Shown: one piece after another, positions 57,564 to 64,000 of the stretch
Layout: every line of letters begins with the position of its first letter
Position numbering within the stretch: the stretch's first letter is position 1
NCBI GenBank assembly: GCA_040219935.1
Contig: JAVJUA010000011.1
Span: 1-64,000, forward strand
Origin: UBA7803 sp040219935
GTDB lineage: Bacteria > Pseudomonadota > Gammaproteobacteria > Pseudomonadales > Azotimanducaceae
Direction: 5' to 3'
DNA: 64,000 nt
Position numbers and translations under genes: made by a program
The notes under the pieces: generated by a model
Told to the model about the DNA's origin: nothing
Database searches by the model: none
What the model saw: only the letters and a program-made list of their open reading frames with translations

Positions 57564-58175
57564 ATGGCGGTCCCGCCGCCGGGAACAGCCACCGTGCAAC
57601 CCACCGAAGACAGCGCCGTCGGCGCCGCCCTGGACCGCTTCGTGCAACGCCACGGGCAACGCTTTCCGAGCCTGCACGCGCCGTTCGACCCCGAGTGGCG
57701 GTCGCCCTGCGAGCTCGACACGGTCACGCAGCCGCCGCCTCGGCAGGTGCGCTGGCGGCCGCTGCGGCGGCCCGTGCCCATCGATCCGTTCGCGGGGCTC
57801 GCGCGGGCGCTGGAAATGCCCATCCACCCCGACGCCAAGGCGTTCTGGGGCCGCTACTGGTCGGGCAATCTCGAGGCCGAGGCCGCAGACGGCCACGTCA
57901 GCCTGCTGCAGCTCTGGAACGAGGACGATGCCGACCGCCTGGTGGAGAACCTGATCGGCCACGCGCTGGCGAAGCGGCGGGCGCGCAGCCCGTTCACCGT
58001 GTTCTTCGCCTGCACCGAGCCCGACTCGGAGCTGTTCCTCAGCATCGACAACGACAGCGGCCAGATTATGCTGGAAGCGCCGGGAAGCAAGCCTCTGCGT
58101 ACGGTCGCGCCGACCCTGGCGGGCTTCCTCGACGCCCTGGAGCCGGCGCCGGCCGCCGACGACGATGGGGTATAG
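57564..58175 (+). CDS. syd: SecY-interacting protein Syd
   Basis: 203 residues from ATG 57564; a GTG at 57594 would give 193 residues and is close to the family length. Peripheral inner-membrane protein that binds SecY and monitors SecYEG. Motifs are DRFVQRHGQRFPSLHAPFDPEWRSPCEL, RPVPIDPFAGLARALEMPIHPDAKAFWGRYWSGNLEA, LLQLWNEDDADRLVENLIGHALAKRRARSPFTVFFAC and DNDSGQIMLEAPGSKPLRTVAPTLAGFL. All match Syd (PF07348). Confidence 0.9.
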   Translation: MAVPPPGTATVQPTEDSAVGAALDRFVQRHGQRFPSLHAPFDPEWRSPCELDTVTQPPPRQVRWRPLRRPVPIDPFAGLARALEMPIHPDAKAFWGRYWSGNLEAEAADGHVSLLQLWNEDDADRLVENLIGHALAKRRARSPFTVFFACTEPDSELFLSIDNDSGQIMLEAPGSKPLRTVAPTLAGFLDALEPAPAADDDGV

Positions 58176-58176
58176 T
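58171..58176 (+). promoter_or_regulatory. TATAGT -10 candidate 8 nt before aroA
   Basis: TATAGT, GCGCGGCC, then ATG at 58185. The hexamer overlaps the syd stop codon (TAG, 58173-58175). No Shine-Dalgarno site, so transcription at or near the ATG is plausible. Confidence 0.35.
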
Positions 58177-58184
58177 GCGCGGCC

Positions 58185-59477
58185 ATGAACGCGCTGCGCC
58201 TGGATCCCGTCACCCATCTCGCCGGCACCGTTACCGTGCCCGGCTCGAAGAGCATCTCCAACCGGGCGCTGCTGCTCGCCGCGCTCGCCGATGGCAGCAC
58301 GGTGCTGGACAATGTGCTGGCGAGCGAAGACACCGAGCGCATGCTCGCCGCCCTCACCGCCCTCGGCCTCGAGCTGCAGGGTGCTGGAACGACTTGGACC
58401 GTGCGCGGCCGCGGCGGCCCGCTGGTGGATCGCGATGGCCGCTGGCATCTGGACCTGGGCCTGGCAGGCACCGCGTTCCGTCCCCTGACCGCGGCGCTGA
58501 CGCTGGGCCGCGGCACCTTCGAGCTGGATGGCACGGCGCGCATGCGCGAGCGCCCGATCGGCGACCTGGTGGATGCCCTGCGCCCGCTCGGCGCGCAGAT
58601 CCGCTATCTCGGCCGCGACGGCTTTCCGCCGCTGGAGGTCACCGGCACCGGCCTCGACGGCGGTGCCACCCGCATCGACGGCAGCGTGTCGAGCCAGTTT
58701 CTGACCTCGCTGCTGATGGCGGCGCCCCTGGCGCGGAATGCGGTGACCGTGGACGTGATCGGCGAGCTGGTGTCGAAGCCTTACCTCGACATCACGCTGC
58801 ACCTGATGCGCCGCTTCGGCGCCACGGTCGCGCACCACAACTACCGCCGCTTCAGCATCGCCCCCGGCGGCTACCGCTCGCCCGGCCGCTACCTGGTGGA
58901 GGGCGATGCCTCGTCCGCCAGCTACTTCCTGGCCGCCGCCGCCATCCGCGGGCCTGGGCTGGAGGTGCGCGGCGTCGGCGCCGACAGCGTGCAGGGCGAC
59001 GTCGCGTTTGTCGACCTGTTGACAGCAATGGGGGCGCAGGTGGAGCGGCGCGCCGACGCCATCGTGGTACGGCCGCCGCCGGGCGGCCGCCGACTCATGG
59101 CCGTGGACGTCGACCTCAATCACATCCCCGATGCCGCCATGACCGCCGCCATGCTGGCCCTGTTCGCGGACGGCGCCTGCACCATCCGCAACATCGGCAA
59201 CTGGCGGGTCAAGGAGACCGACCGCCTGCACGCCATGGCCACCGAGCTGCGCAAGCTCGGCGCTGCCGTCGACGAAGGCGATGACTGGCTGCGGGTGGCA
59301 CCGCCGGCCCGCTGGCAGGCCGCCGAGATCGAGACCTACGGCGATCACCGGATGGCCATGTGCTTCTCGCTGGCCGCCCTCGGCGGCGTGGCGGTGACCA
59401 TTCGCGACCCGGATTGCGTGGCCAAGACCTTTCCCGACTACTTCCAGCGCTTCGCCGCGCTGACCGCGACCGGGTGA
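58185..59477 (+). CDS. aroA: 3-phosphoshikimate 1-carboxyvinyltransferase (EPSP synthase)
   Basis: 430 residues. Makes EPSP from shikimate-3-phosphate and PEP in aromatic amino-acid biosynthesis. N-terminal motif PGSKSISNRALLLAALADGSTVL (Lys contacts PEP); LGLAGTAFRPLTAALTLG (where class I enzymes usually have LGNAGTAMRPL; here Asn is Leu and Met is Phe); RMRERPIGDLVDALR; SSQFLTSLLMAAPLA; NWRVKETDRLHAMATELRKLG; and YGDHRMAMCFSLAALGG. The Gly 96-type region and Pro 101 are retained (GTAFRP). The aromatic or shikimate operon partners are not present. Confidence 0.95.
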   Translation: MNALRLDPVTHLAGTVTVPGSKSISNRALLLAALADGSTVLDNVLASEDTERMLAALTALGLELQGAGTTWTVRGRGGPLVDRDGRWHLDLGLAGTAFRPLTAALTLGRGTFELDGTARMRERPIGDLVDALRPLGAQIRYLGRDGFPPLEVTGTGLDGGATRIDGSVSSQFLTSLLMAAPLARNAVTVDVIGELVSKPYLDITLHLMRRFGATVAHHNYRRFSIAPGGYRSPGRYLVEGDASSASYFLAAAAIRGPGLEVRGVGADSVQGDVAFVDLLTAMGAQVERRADAIVVRPPPGGRRLMAVDVDLNHIPDAAMTAAMLALFADGACTIRNIGNWRVKETDRLHAMATELRKLGAAVDEGDDWLRVAPPARWQAAEIETYGDHRMAMCFSLAALGGVAVTIRDPDCVAKTFPDYFQRFAALTATG

Positions 59478-59481
59478 CGGT

Positions 59482-59509
59482 GTGAAACCCTGCCGGGGGC
59501 GTGTATAAC
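59482..59509 (+). promoter_or_regulatory. Sigma-70-like promoter before the SYLF gene
   Basis: GTGAAA (59482-59487), 16 bp, TATAAC (59504-59509). The hexamers match 4/6 and 5/6 of consensus. It lies 27 nt before the ATG at 59537 and downstream of the aroA stop. Confidence 0.5.
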
Positions 59510-59536
59510 ACCGCCATCATCGGGGAGGAGTTCGTC

Positions 59537-60121
59537 ATGCAGAGCCACACGCACCGTCCATCCCATCGCCGCAGCCCGCTGCACGGCATCCGGGTCCCTC
59601 TCCTGCTCGCGCTGCTCGCCGCGCTCTGGGCTGGCCCCACGGCAGCCGCCACCAAGGCCGAGATCGACGCCCGGGTCAGCGGCGCGCTGGAGACCCTCTA
59701 CGAACGGTCGCCGGCGGCCCGGGAGCTGTCCGGCAAGGCGGCCGGCATCCTGGTGTTCCCGCGCATCCTCAAGGCCGGCTTCGGCCTCGGCGGCGAGTAC
59801 GGCGAGGGCTCGCTGCTGGTGGGCGGCAGCCCGGTGCAGTACTACCGGGTGGCCGGCGCCTCGGTAGGCTTCCAGATCGGCGGCCAGGCCCGCGCCCAGG
59901 TACTGATGTTCATGACCGACGAGTCTCTGGCCACCTTCCGCGCCAGCAACGGCTGGGAGGTGGGCGTCGACGGCAGCGTCGCCGTGGTGGAGTTCGGCGT
60001 CGGTGAAGACCTCACCAGCCGATCCGCCCAGGAACCCATCATCGGCTTCGTGTTCGGCAACAAGGGCCTGATGTACAACCTGTCTCTGGAAGGCACCCGC
60101 TTCTGGAAGGTGGTGAAGTAA
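59537..60121 (+). CDS. Exported SYLF/Ysc84-domain lipid-binding protein
   Basis: 194 residues with an N-terminal signal (about residues 1-38, cleaved around AAA). SYLF (DUF500) domain: ALETLYERSPAARELSGKAAGILVFPRILKAGFGLGGEYGEGSLLVGGSPVQYYRVAGASVGFQIGGQARAQVLMFMTDESLATFRASNGWEVGVDGSVAVVEFG, ending NKGLMYNLSLEGTRFWKVVK. The bacterial homologues are periplasmic and bind lipids. GGGGAGGAG precedes the ATG. It converges on ogt with a 3-bp gap and no visible terminator. Confidence 0.9.
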   Translation: MQSHTHRPSHRRSPLHGIRVPLLLALLAALWAGPTAAATKAEIDARVSGALETLYERSPAARELSGKAAGILVFPRILKAGFGLGGEYGEGSLLVGGSPVQYYRVAGASVGFQIGGQARAQVLMFMTDESLATFRASNGWEVGVDGSVAVVEFGVGEDLTSRSAQEPIIGFVFGNKGLMYNLSLEGTRFWKVVK

Positions 60122-60124
60122 CGC

Positions 60125-60628
60125 TCAGGCGGCGCCGAACAGGCCCGAGTGTCGCCGCTCCAGGTCGAGCAGGAAGCGCTTCGTGTCCAGGCCGCCGCCA
60201 AAGCCGGTGAGCTGGCCGCCGCTGCCGACCACCCGATGGCACGGAATCACGATGGGCAGCGGGTTGCTGCCGTTGGCGCCGCCCACCGCACGCACCGCGC
60301 GGGGCTGGCCGATGACGGCCGCGATCTCCTTGTAGCTGCGGGTCTCACCGTAGGGAATCTCTGCCAGCGCCGCCAGCACCCGGGCCTGGAACGGCGTCGC
60401 CTGAGGCGCCATATCCAGCTCGAAATGGCGGCGGCGGCCGGCGAAGTACTCGCCGAGCTGACGGCGGGCGGCGGCGAACGCGGCGTCGTTCCGCTGCCAC
60501 GCCGCATCGGGCTGCATGGCCATGCGGCCTTCCGGAAAGCCGATGGTCATCAGCGTCTCGCCGCTGCCCGCCAGCAGCAGCGCACCCACGGGACTGTCCA
60601 GATACGTGTAGTGTCGTATGGCCGTCAC
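60125..60628 (-). CDS. ogt: Methylated-DNA--protein-cysteine S-methyltransferase
   Basis: 167 residues. Repairs O6-methylguanine by irreversible transfer to a cysteine. Core motif PIVIPCHRVVGSGGQLTGFGGGLDTKRFLLDLE (active-site Cys in PCHRV), with YGETRSYKEIAAVIGQPRAVRAVGGANGSNP. The GTG at 60628 has AAGGAGG 7 bases upstream and overlaps the Ada-AlkA stop (GTGA), so the two are made together as an alkylation-repair pair. Confidence 0.94.
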   Translation of the reverse strand: MTAIRHYTYLDSPVGALLLAGSGETLMTIGFPEGRMAMQPDAAWQRNDAAFAAARRQLGEYFAGRRRHFELDMAPQATPFQARVLAALAEIPYGETRSYKEIAAVIGQPRAVRAVGGANGSNPLPIVIPCHRVVGSGGQLTGFGGGLDTKRFLLDLERRHSGLFGAA

Positions 60629-62073
60629 GATGCCTCCTTCTGCGCAGCCGCGCGACGCAGCTCCGCCAGCTTCCACAGATACATGACCGCATAGGCCCGC
60701 CAGGGCCGCCACGGCTCCATGCGCCGTGCCTGAGCACGGCCGCGCGGCACCGCGTCGGCCTCCGCATTCGCCAGCACCCGGGTCACCACCCAGTCGTCCA
60801 CCGGAAACGCATCCGGATCGCGGGCCACGCGCATGGCCACGTAGCCGGCCGTCCACGGGCCGATGCCGGGCAGGGCGCACAGGGCCGCCTGCAGGGCATC
60901 GGCGTCGGCACCGTCGGACAGGTCCAGCCGCCCCTCGGCCGCTGCCGCTGCCAGCAGCCGGATGGCCTCGCCGCGACGGCCCGGCATGCCCACGGCGGCC
61001 ACGTCGGCACCGGCGAGCTCGCGGGGTGACTGCAGCACATGGGCGCCGAAGCGATCGAGCAGCGCCTGGGCGAGCACGGTGGCGCGGGCCACGCTGACCT
61101 GCTGGCCGAGCACGGCCCGAACGGCGGTCTCGAAGCCGTCCCAGGCGCCAGGCACCCGCAGCCCCGGGTGCTGCACCACCACCGGCGCCAGCAGCGGGTC
61201 GGCGGCCAGATGCCGGCCGATGACGGCCGCATCGGCATCCAGATCGAACAGGCGGCGCACCCGCGGCAGCAGCTCCGAGAGCGGCACTCCGCACGCCGGC
61301 GGCACCTCCAGATGCAGGGCGCCGTCCCGCCAGCGCACGCAGATCCAGTGGTCGTTGCCGGCATCGTCCTGAACCCGGCGCCGGTAGCACAGGCCGTCCA
61401 CCTGCTCGAATCCGGCCAGCGCCCGCTTCGCCAGGAAGCCGAACACCCAGGCCGCATCGTAGGGCTCCCGCACCGCCAGCCTGATCGCCGCCCCGTCGGT
61501 GCCGGCCCCGGCCCGCCGGGCGGCCCGCAGCGCGCCCGGGCTGCGGTGGTAGAAGCGCAGCAGGTCGTCGTTGAAGCGGCGCAGGCTGCGGTAGCCGGCC
61601 TGCAGCGCCACCTGCGCGAGCGGCAGGTCGGTGTCGTCCAGCAGACGCTTCGCCAGCGCCCGCCGTCGAGCCATGGCAAGGCTCTTGGGTGAGGCGCCAA
61701 GCTCCTCCATGAACAGCCGGTTGAGGTGGCGGGCGCTCAAGCCGAGGCGGCTGGCCATGCCGGCGACCCCGGCCTCGTCCACCTGGCCACCGTCGATCAG
61801 GCGCAGGCCGCGCACCACCGTGCGGCTGCGGATGCTCCACTCCGGCACCCGCGCGGCCGTCTCCGGCCGGCAGCGACGGCACGGCCGGTAGCCTGCGTCC
61901 TCGGCCGCCGCCGCGGAGGCATAGAAGCGCACGTTGTCCCGGGCCGGCATCCGCGCCGGGCACACCGGCCGACAGTAGATGCCGGTGGTGAGCACGCCGA
62001 TGAAGAAGCGGCCGTCGAAGCGCGGATCCCGGGAGATCCTGGCTCGCTCGCAGATGTCGGGGGACGGTAACAT
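60625..62073 (-). CDS. Ada-AlkA fusion: methyl-sensing regulator and 3-methyladenine glycosylase
   Basis: 482 residues. Domains in order: Ada-type zinc domain (FFIGVLTTGIYCRPVCPARMPARDNVRFYASAAAAEDAGYRPCRRCRPE, the four-Cys methylphosphotriester site), AraC helix-turn-helix (about residues 85-185: VAGMASRLGLSARHLNRLFMEELG), AlkA N-terminal domain and HhH-GPD glycosylase (GFETAVRAVLGQQVSVARATVLAQALL, ALPGIGPWTAGYVAMRVARDPDAFPVDDWVVTRVLANA, with the catalytic Asp in VDDW). It senses methylated DNA and excises alkylated bases; the direct-reversal enzyme is the coupled ogt gene. This Ada-AlkA arrangement is known from some actinobacteria and proteobacteria. Confidence 0.92.
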   Translation of the reverse strand: MLPSPDICERARISRDPRFDGRFFIGVLTTGIYCRPVCPARMPARDNVRFYASAAAAEDAGYRPCRRCRPETAARVPEWSIRSRTVVRGLRLIDGGQVDEAGVAGMASRLGLSARHLNRLFMEELGASPKSLAMARRRALAKRLLDDTDLPLAQVALQAGYRSLRRFNDDLLRFYHRSPGALRAARRAGAGTDGAAIRLAVREPYDAAWVFGFLAKRALAGFEQVDGLCYRRRVQDDAGNDHWICVRWRDGALHLEVPPACGVPLSELLPRVRRLFDLDADAAVIGRHLAADPLLAPVVVQHPGLRVPGAWDGFETAVRAVLGQQVSVARATVLAQALLDRFGAHVLQSPRELAGADVAAVGMPGRRGEAIRLLAAAAAEGRLDLSDGADADALQAALCALPGIGPWTAGYVAMRVARDPDAFPVDDWVVTRVLANAEADAVPRGRAQARRMEPWRPWRAYAVMYLWKLAELRRAAAQKEAS

Positions 62074-62156
62074 GCGCTGTCTGGATCGTGGCCTGGCGAT
62101 GCGTGCCGACCACTATAAGTCGCCATCACGGAAAAGACTCGCCGGAATCGGACATT

Positions 62157-63365
62157 GTGCTGAACCTGCCCCACAGCGACCGGGCCCTGGACCGGGCGGA
62201 GCGCGACGCCGCCGGCGGCGGCACCGTCACCGTCCGACAGCAGCTCACGATGGAGCGGCCGTGGCTGCCGCACGCACCGCCGCTGCACCTCGATGCCAGC
62301 TACCGCATTGCGGGCGGTGGGCAGGGGCGCGCGCCCGCCATCGAGGCCAGCGTAGGCGGCATCAGCATGCGCCTCGACGAGCCGGTGCGCCTGGGCAGCG
62401 CCGAGGTGGCCAAGCCCTGGGGGCGGGAGATCTGGTACACGGGCATCGAGGCCCGCGGCGAAAGCCGGGTGCTCATCGGCGATGGCGAGCTGCCGCTGTC
62501 GAGCTACCTGGCGCTGGCCCCGGAGCGCCTCGCGCGGCGGGCGCCGCTGGTGCTGCTCAAGGTGCTCGACCCCAGCCCCAGCCCCGTGCTCGGCGACCTC
62601 TACTTCGAGACCCACGAGCAGAAGCAGGAGGTCTACGTGGTGACCCACGTGGACACCGGCGCCTGGCCGGACGGCCGTGGCCGCATCCGCTTCGGCATGA
62701 ATCAGGCGCTGCGGCGCCGCTATGGCGACGACGAAGCCTTCCGCCGCGACTACCTGGCGCGCGTGCACGACTACGAGCGCGTGCGGCGCGCCATCGACGC
62801 CGGCGAGCGCGTGCCGGCCGAACGCGAAGCGCAGGCCCGGGCCGCCATGGACGCTTTCACCGAGCTGCAGCCGCTGACCGTCGGCGACGTGGTGGTGGTG
62901 CCCACCTGGCTGCCGCACTCGCTGCAGCACGGGGTGCGCGTGATCGAGTTCCAGACCCCCACCTACGAGCGCTACATCCTGTCGTTCGCGCAGAAGGTGC
63001 TCACCCAGGACCACTGGGACACCGCGGCCGCGGTGCCGCGCATGCGCCTCGAACCGCCGCCGGCGCCCGACTTCGAGACGGTGGCAGACGGCGCCGAGCG
63101 CATCGTCGCCTTCGACGACTTCCGGGTGTGGCGCGTGCGGCTGCCGGCCGGCGGCCGCTTCGAGCTGCCCGCCCACCCGAGCTATGCCCTGTGCATGGGC
63201 GTGATCGGCACCGTGGACGTCGGCCCGGTTCGCCTTCAGGCGGAAGAGGCCGCCTTCGTGCCACGCCTGGCGCTGGCGGATGCCGAGCGGCGGCAGCGCC
63301 TGGCGACCCTGCGCAACCCGGGCGGTGGGCCTGCCACGGTGCTGGTGGCGGCGCCCGATCTGTAG
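62157..63365 (+). CDS. Phosphomannose-isomerase-like cupin protein
   Basis: 402 residues from a GTG at 62157 (a start further in at MERPWLPHAPP is possible). The middle resembles type I mannose-6-phosphate isomerase: VAKPWGREIWYTGIEARGESRVLIGDG, LLKVLDPSPSPVLGDLYFETHEQKQEVYVV, and WLPHSLQHGVRVIEFQTPTYERYILSF. It lacks the full QVHPDD Zn-binding motif of true PMI (here GDLYFETHEQKQE). A C-terminal second cupin-like half (FRVWRVRLPAGGRFELPAHPSYALCMGVIGTVDVG) follows. Enzyme activity is uncertain. Divergent from Ada-AlkA. Confidence 0.72.
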   Translation: MLNLPHSDRALDRAERDAAGGGTVTVRQQLTMERPWLPHAPPLHLDASYRIAGGGQGRAPAIEASVGGISMRLDEPVRLGSAEVAKPWGREIWYTGIEARGESRVLIGDGELPLSSYLALAPERLARRAPLVLLKVLDPSPSPVLGDLYFETHEQKQEVYVVTHVDTGAWPDGRGRIRFGMNQALRRRYGDDEAFRRDYLARVHDYERVRRAIDAGERVPAEREAQARAAMDAFTELQPLTVGDVVVVPTWLPHSLQHGVRVIEFQTPTYERYILSFAQKVLTQDHWDTAAAVPRMRLEPPPAPDFETVADGAERIVAFDDFRVWRVRLPAGGRFELPAHPSYALCMGVIGTVDVGPVRLQAEEAAFVPRLALADAERRQRLATLRNPGGGPATVLVAAPDL

Positions 63366-63417
63366 CCGCGACGCTGGTAACATCCGGCCGTCGAAGGGAA
63401 CGCATCGAGGGGAGACG

Positions 63418-64000
63418 ATGATGGCGACGCCCGATTGCCGCGCCTTTGCAGCCACCGCTGCCAGGCTCCGGATCCTGCTGCTGGCTGCACTGCTCGCGGC
63501 CTGCTCACCGCCGGCACCGCCGCCGGTGGAGCCCCCGGCCGGGCCCGCCATTCCCGGGCAGGGCGACGACGCCGGCCGCACGGTGATCTATCGCGACAGC
63601 TTCGGCATTCCGCACATCTACGCCCCGAGCGTCGAGGCCGGCTTCTACGCCATGGGCTACGCCCAGGCCGAGGATCGCCCGGCCCAGCTTCTGCAGAACC
63701 TGAAGATCGCTCTGGGCGAGCTGGCGGAAGTGGCCGGCGAGACGCAGGTGCCGCAGGATCTGATCGCCCGCCTGTTCGACCATGCCGGCATGGCCGAGCG
63801 GCAGTGGCCGGACACGCCGGCAGCCATCCGCGCCCGGCTGCAGGCGTTCGCCGACGGCGTCAACGCCTTCTACCGCGCTCATCCCGACGATGTGCCCGCC
63901 TGGTGGGGCGAGCGCGCCGTCACCCCGCAGATGGTGGCCGCGTTCGGCCGCATGTTTCTGTACAACTGGGCCATCGACGAAGCGCTCAACGATCTACGGC
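63418..64000 (+). CDS. Penicillin acylase family lipoprotein, N-terminal part (runs off window)
   Basis: About 194 residues before the window ends. Signal with lipobox LLAALLAAC, a proline-rich linker, then TVIYRDSFGIPHIYAPSVEAGFYAMGYAQAEDRPAQLLQNLKIALGELAEVAGE, the N-terminal (alpha-subunit) pattern of Ntn-hydrolase acylases, which include penicillin and acyl-homoserine-lactone acylases. The catalytic Ser, after the autoprocessing site, lies beyond the right edge. GAGGGGAGAC precedes the ATG; a second ATG at 63421 is adjacent. Confidence 0.85.
   Translation, partial: MMATPDCRAFAATAARLRILLLAALLAACSPPAPPPVEPPAGPAIPGQGDDAGRTVIYRDSFGIPHIYAPSVEAGFYAMGYAQAEDRPAQLLQNLKIALGELAEVAGETQVPQDLIARLFDHAGMAERQWPDTPAAIRARLQAFADGVNAFYRAHPDDVPAWWGERAVTPQMVAAFGRMFLYNWAIDEALNDLR

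Overview
The window is about 64 kb of very GC-rich, densely coded bacterial chromosome. The gene set points to a gammaproteobacterium: AceK, Mpl, GreB, Syd, SrkA/YihE, DUF2970 and a rhombosortase pair are all typical of that class. At least five acyl-CoA dehydrogenases, a PECR-like reductase, a hotdog dehydratase and a pyrophosphate-type phosphofructokinase suggest a free-living aerobe that feeds on lipids, hydrocarbons or steroids (for example a high-GC member of Nevskiales, Chromatiales or a relative). Genus-level placement is not supported. No tRNA, rRNA, CRISPR array, integrase, transposase or prophage block was seen. The longest stretch without a gene is 267 bp (10172-10438).

Layout. 164-5440: PPi-phosphofructokinase with a coupled lipoprotein, divergent from a membrane protein, Mpl (murein recycling), a cyclase-family enzyme and a lipoprotein. 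5382-11194: an unusual export locus. A three-gene minus-strand operon encodes a 640-residue protein with a phage-like GNAT N-terminus, a type I secretion ABC transporter without the N-terminal C39-like domain, and an HlyD-type adaptor. It diverges from a small Gly-rich protein and a DUF6404-like membrane protein. This is the best candidate for an undescribed system. 11211-14778: two long FadE-type acyl-CoA dehydrogenases. 14821-22546: ComF, SrkA, an acyltransferase, an MBL hydrolase, a TSUP permease, an SDR, a membrane protein and AceK. 22679-27186: exported and hypothetical proteins, a ThuA-like protein, a GST and a GFA protein. 27196-32671: a two-subunit acyl-CoA dehydrogenase, an exported protein, another acyl-CoA dehydrogenase and a hotdog dehydratase.

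32787-42041: hybrid histidine kinase, glutamine-dependent NAD synthetase, an MBL-like exported protein with a degraded metal site, DUF924, an M20 amidohydrolase, a nitroreductase, a thioesterase, a TonB-like lipoprotein and DUF2970. 42045-46482: one overlapping minus-strand operon with a rhombotarget lipoprotein, rhombosortase, GH20 hexosaminidase and a NahK-like sugar kinase. 46612-49373: a SIS isomerase without CBS domains, then a LysR regulator divergent from a citrate synthase. 49386-54158: GNAT, a trans-sulfuration enzyme, an NTF2-like protein, then PECR-like SDR, class II aldolase and MtnA. 54338-57559: a His/Gly/Tyr-rich exported protein, GreB, and an EF-hand protein with ECF sigma, membrane anti-sigma candidate and CpxP-like protein. 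57564-64000: Syd, AroA, a SYLF-domain protein, Ogt coupled to an Ada-AlkA fusion, a phosphomannose-isomerase-like cupin, and the start of a penicillin-acylase-family lipoprotein that runs off the window.

A recurring signal is a TAnnnT hexamer exactly 6 bases (in some cases 7-8) before the start codon of genes without a Shine-Dalgarno sequence (comF, the acyltransferase, nadE, the LysR gene, greB and others). It suggests that several transcripts are leaderless.
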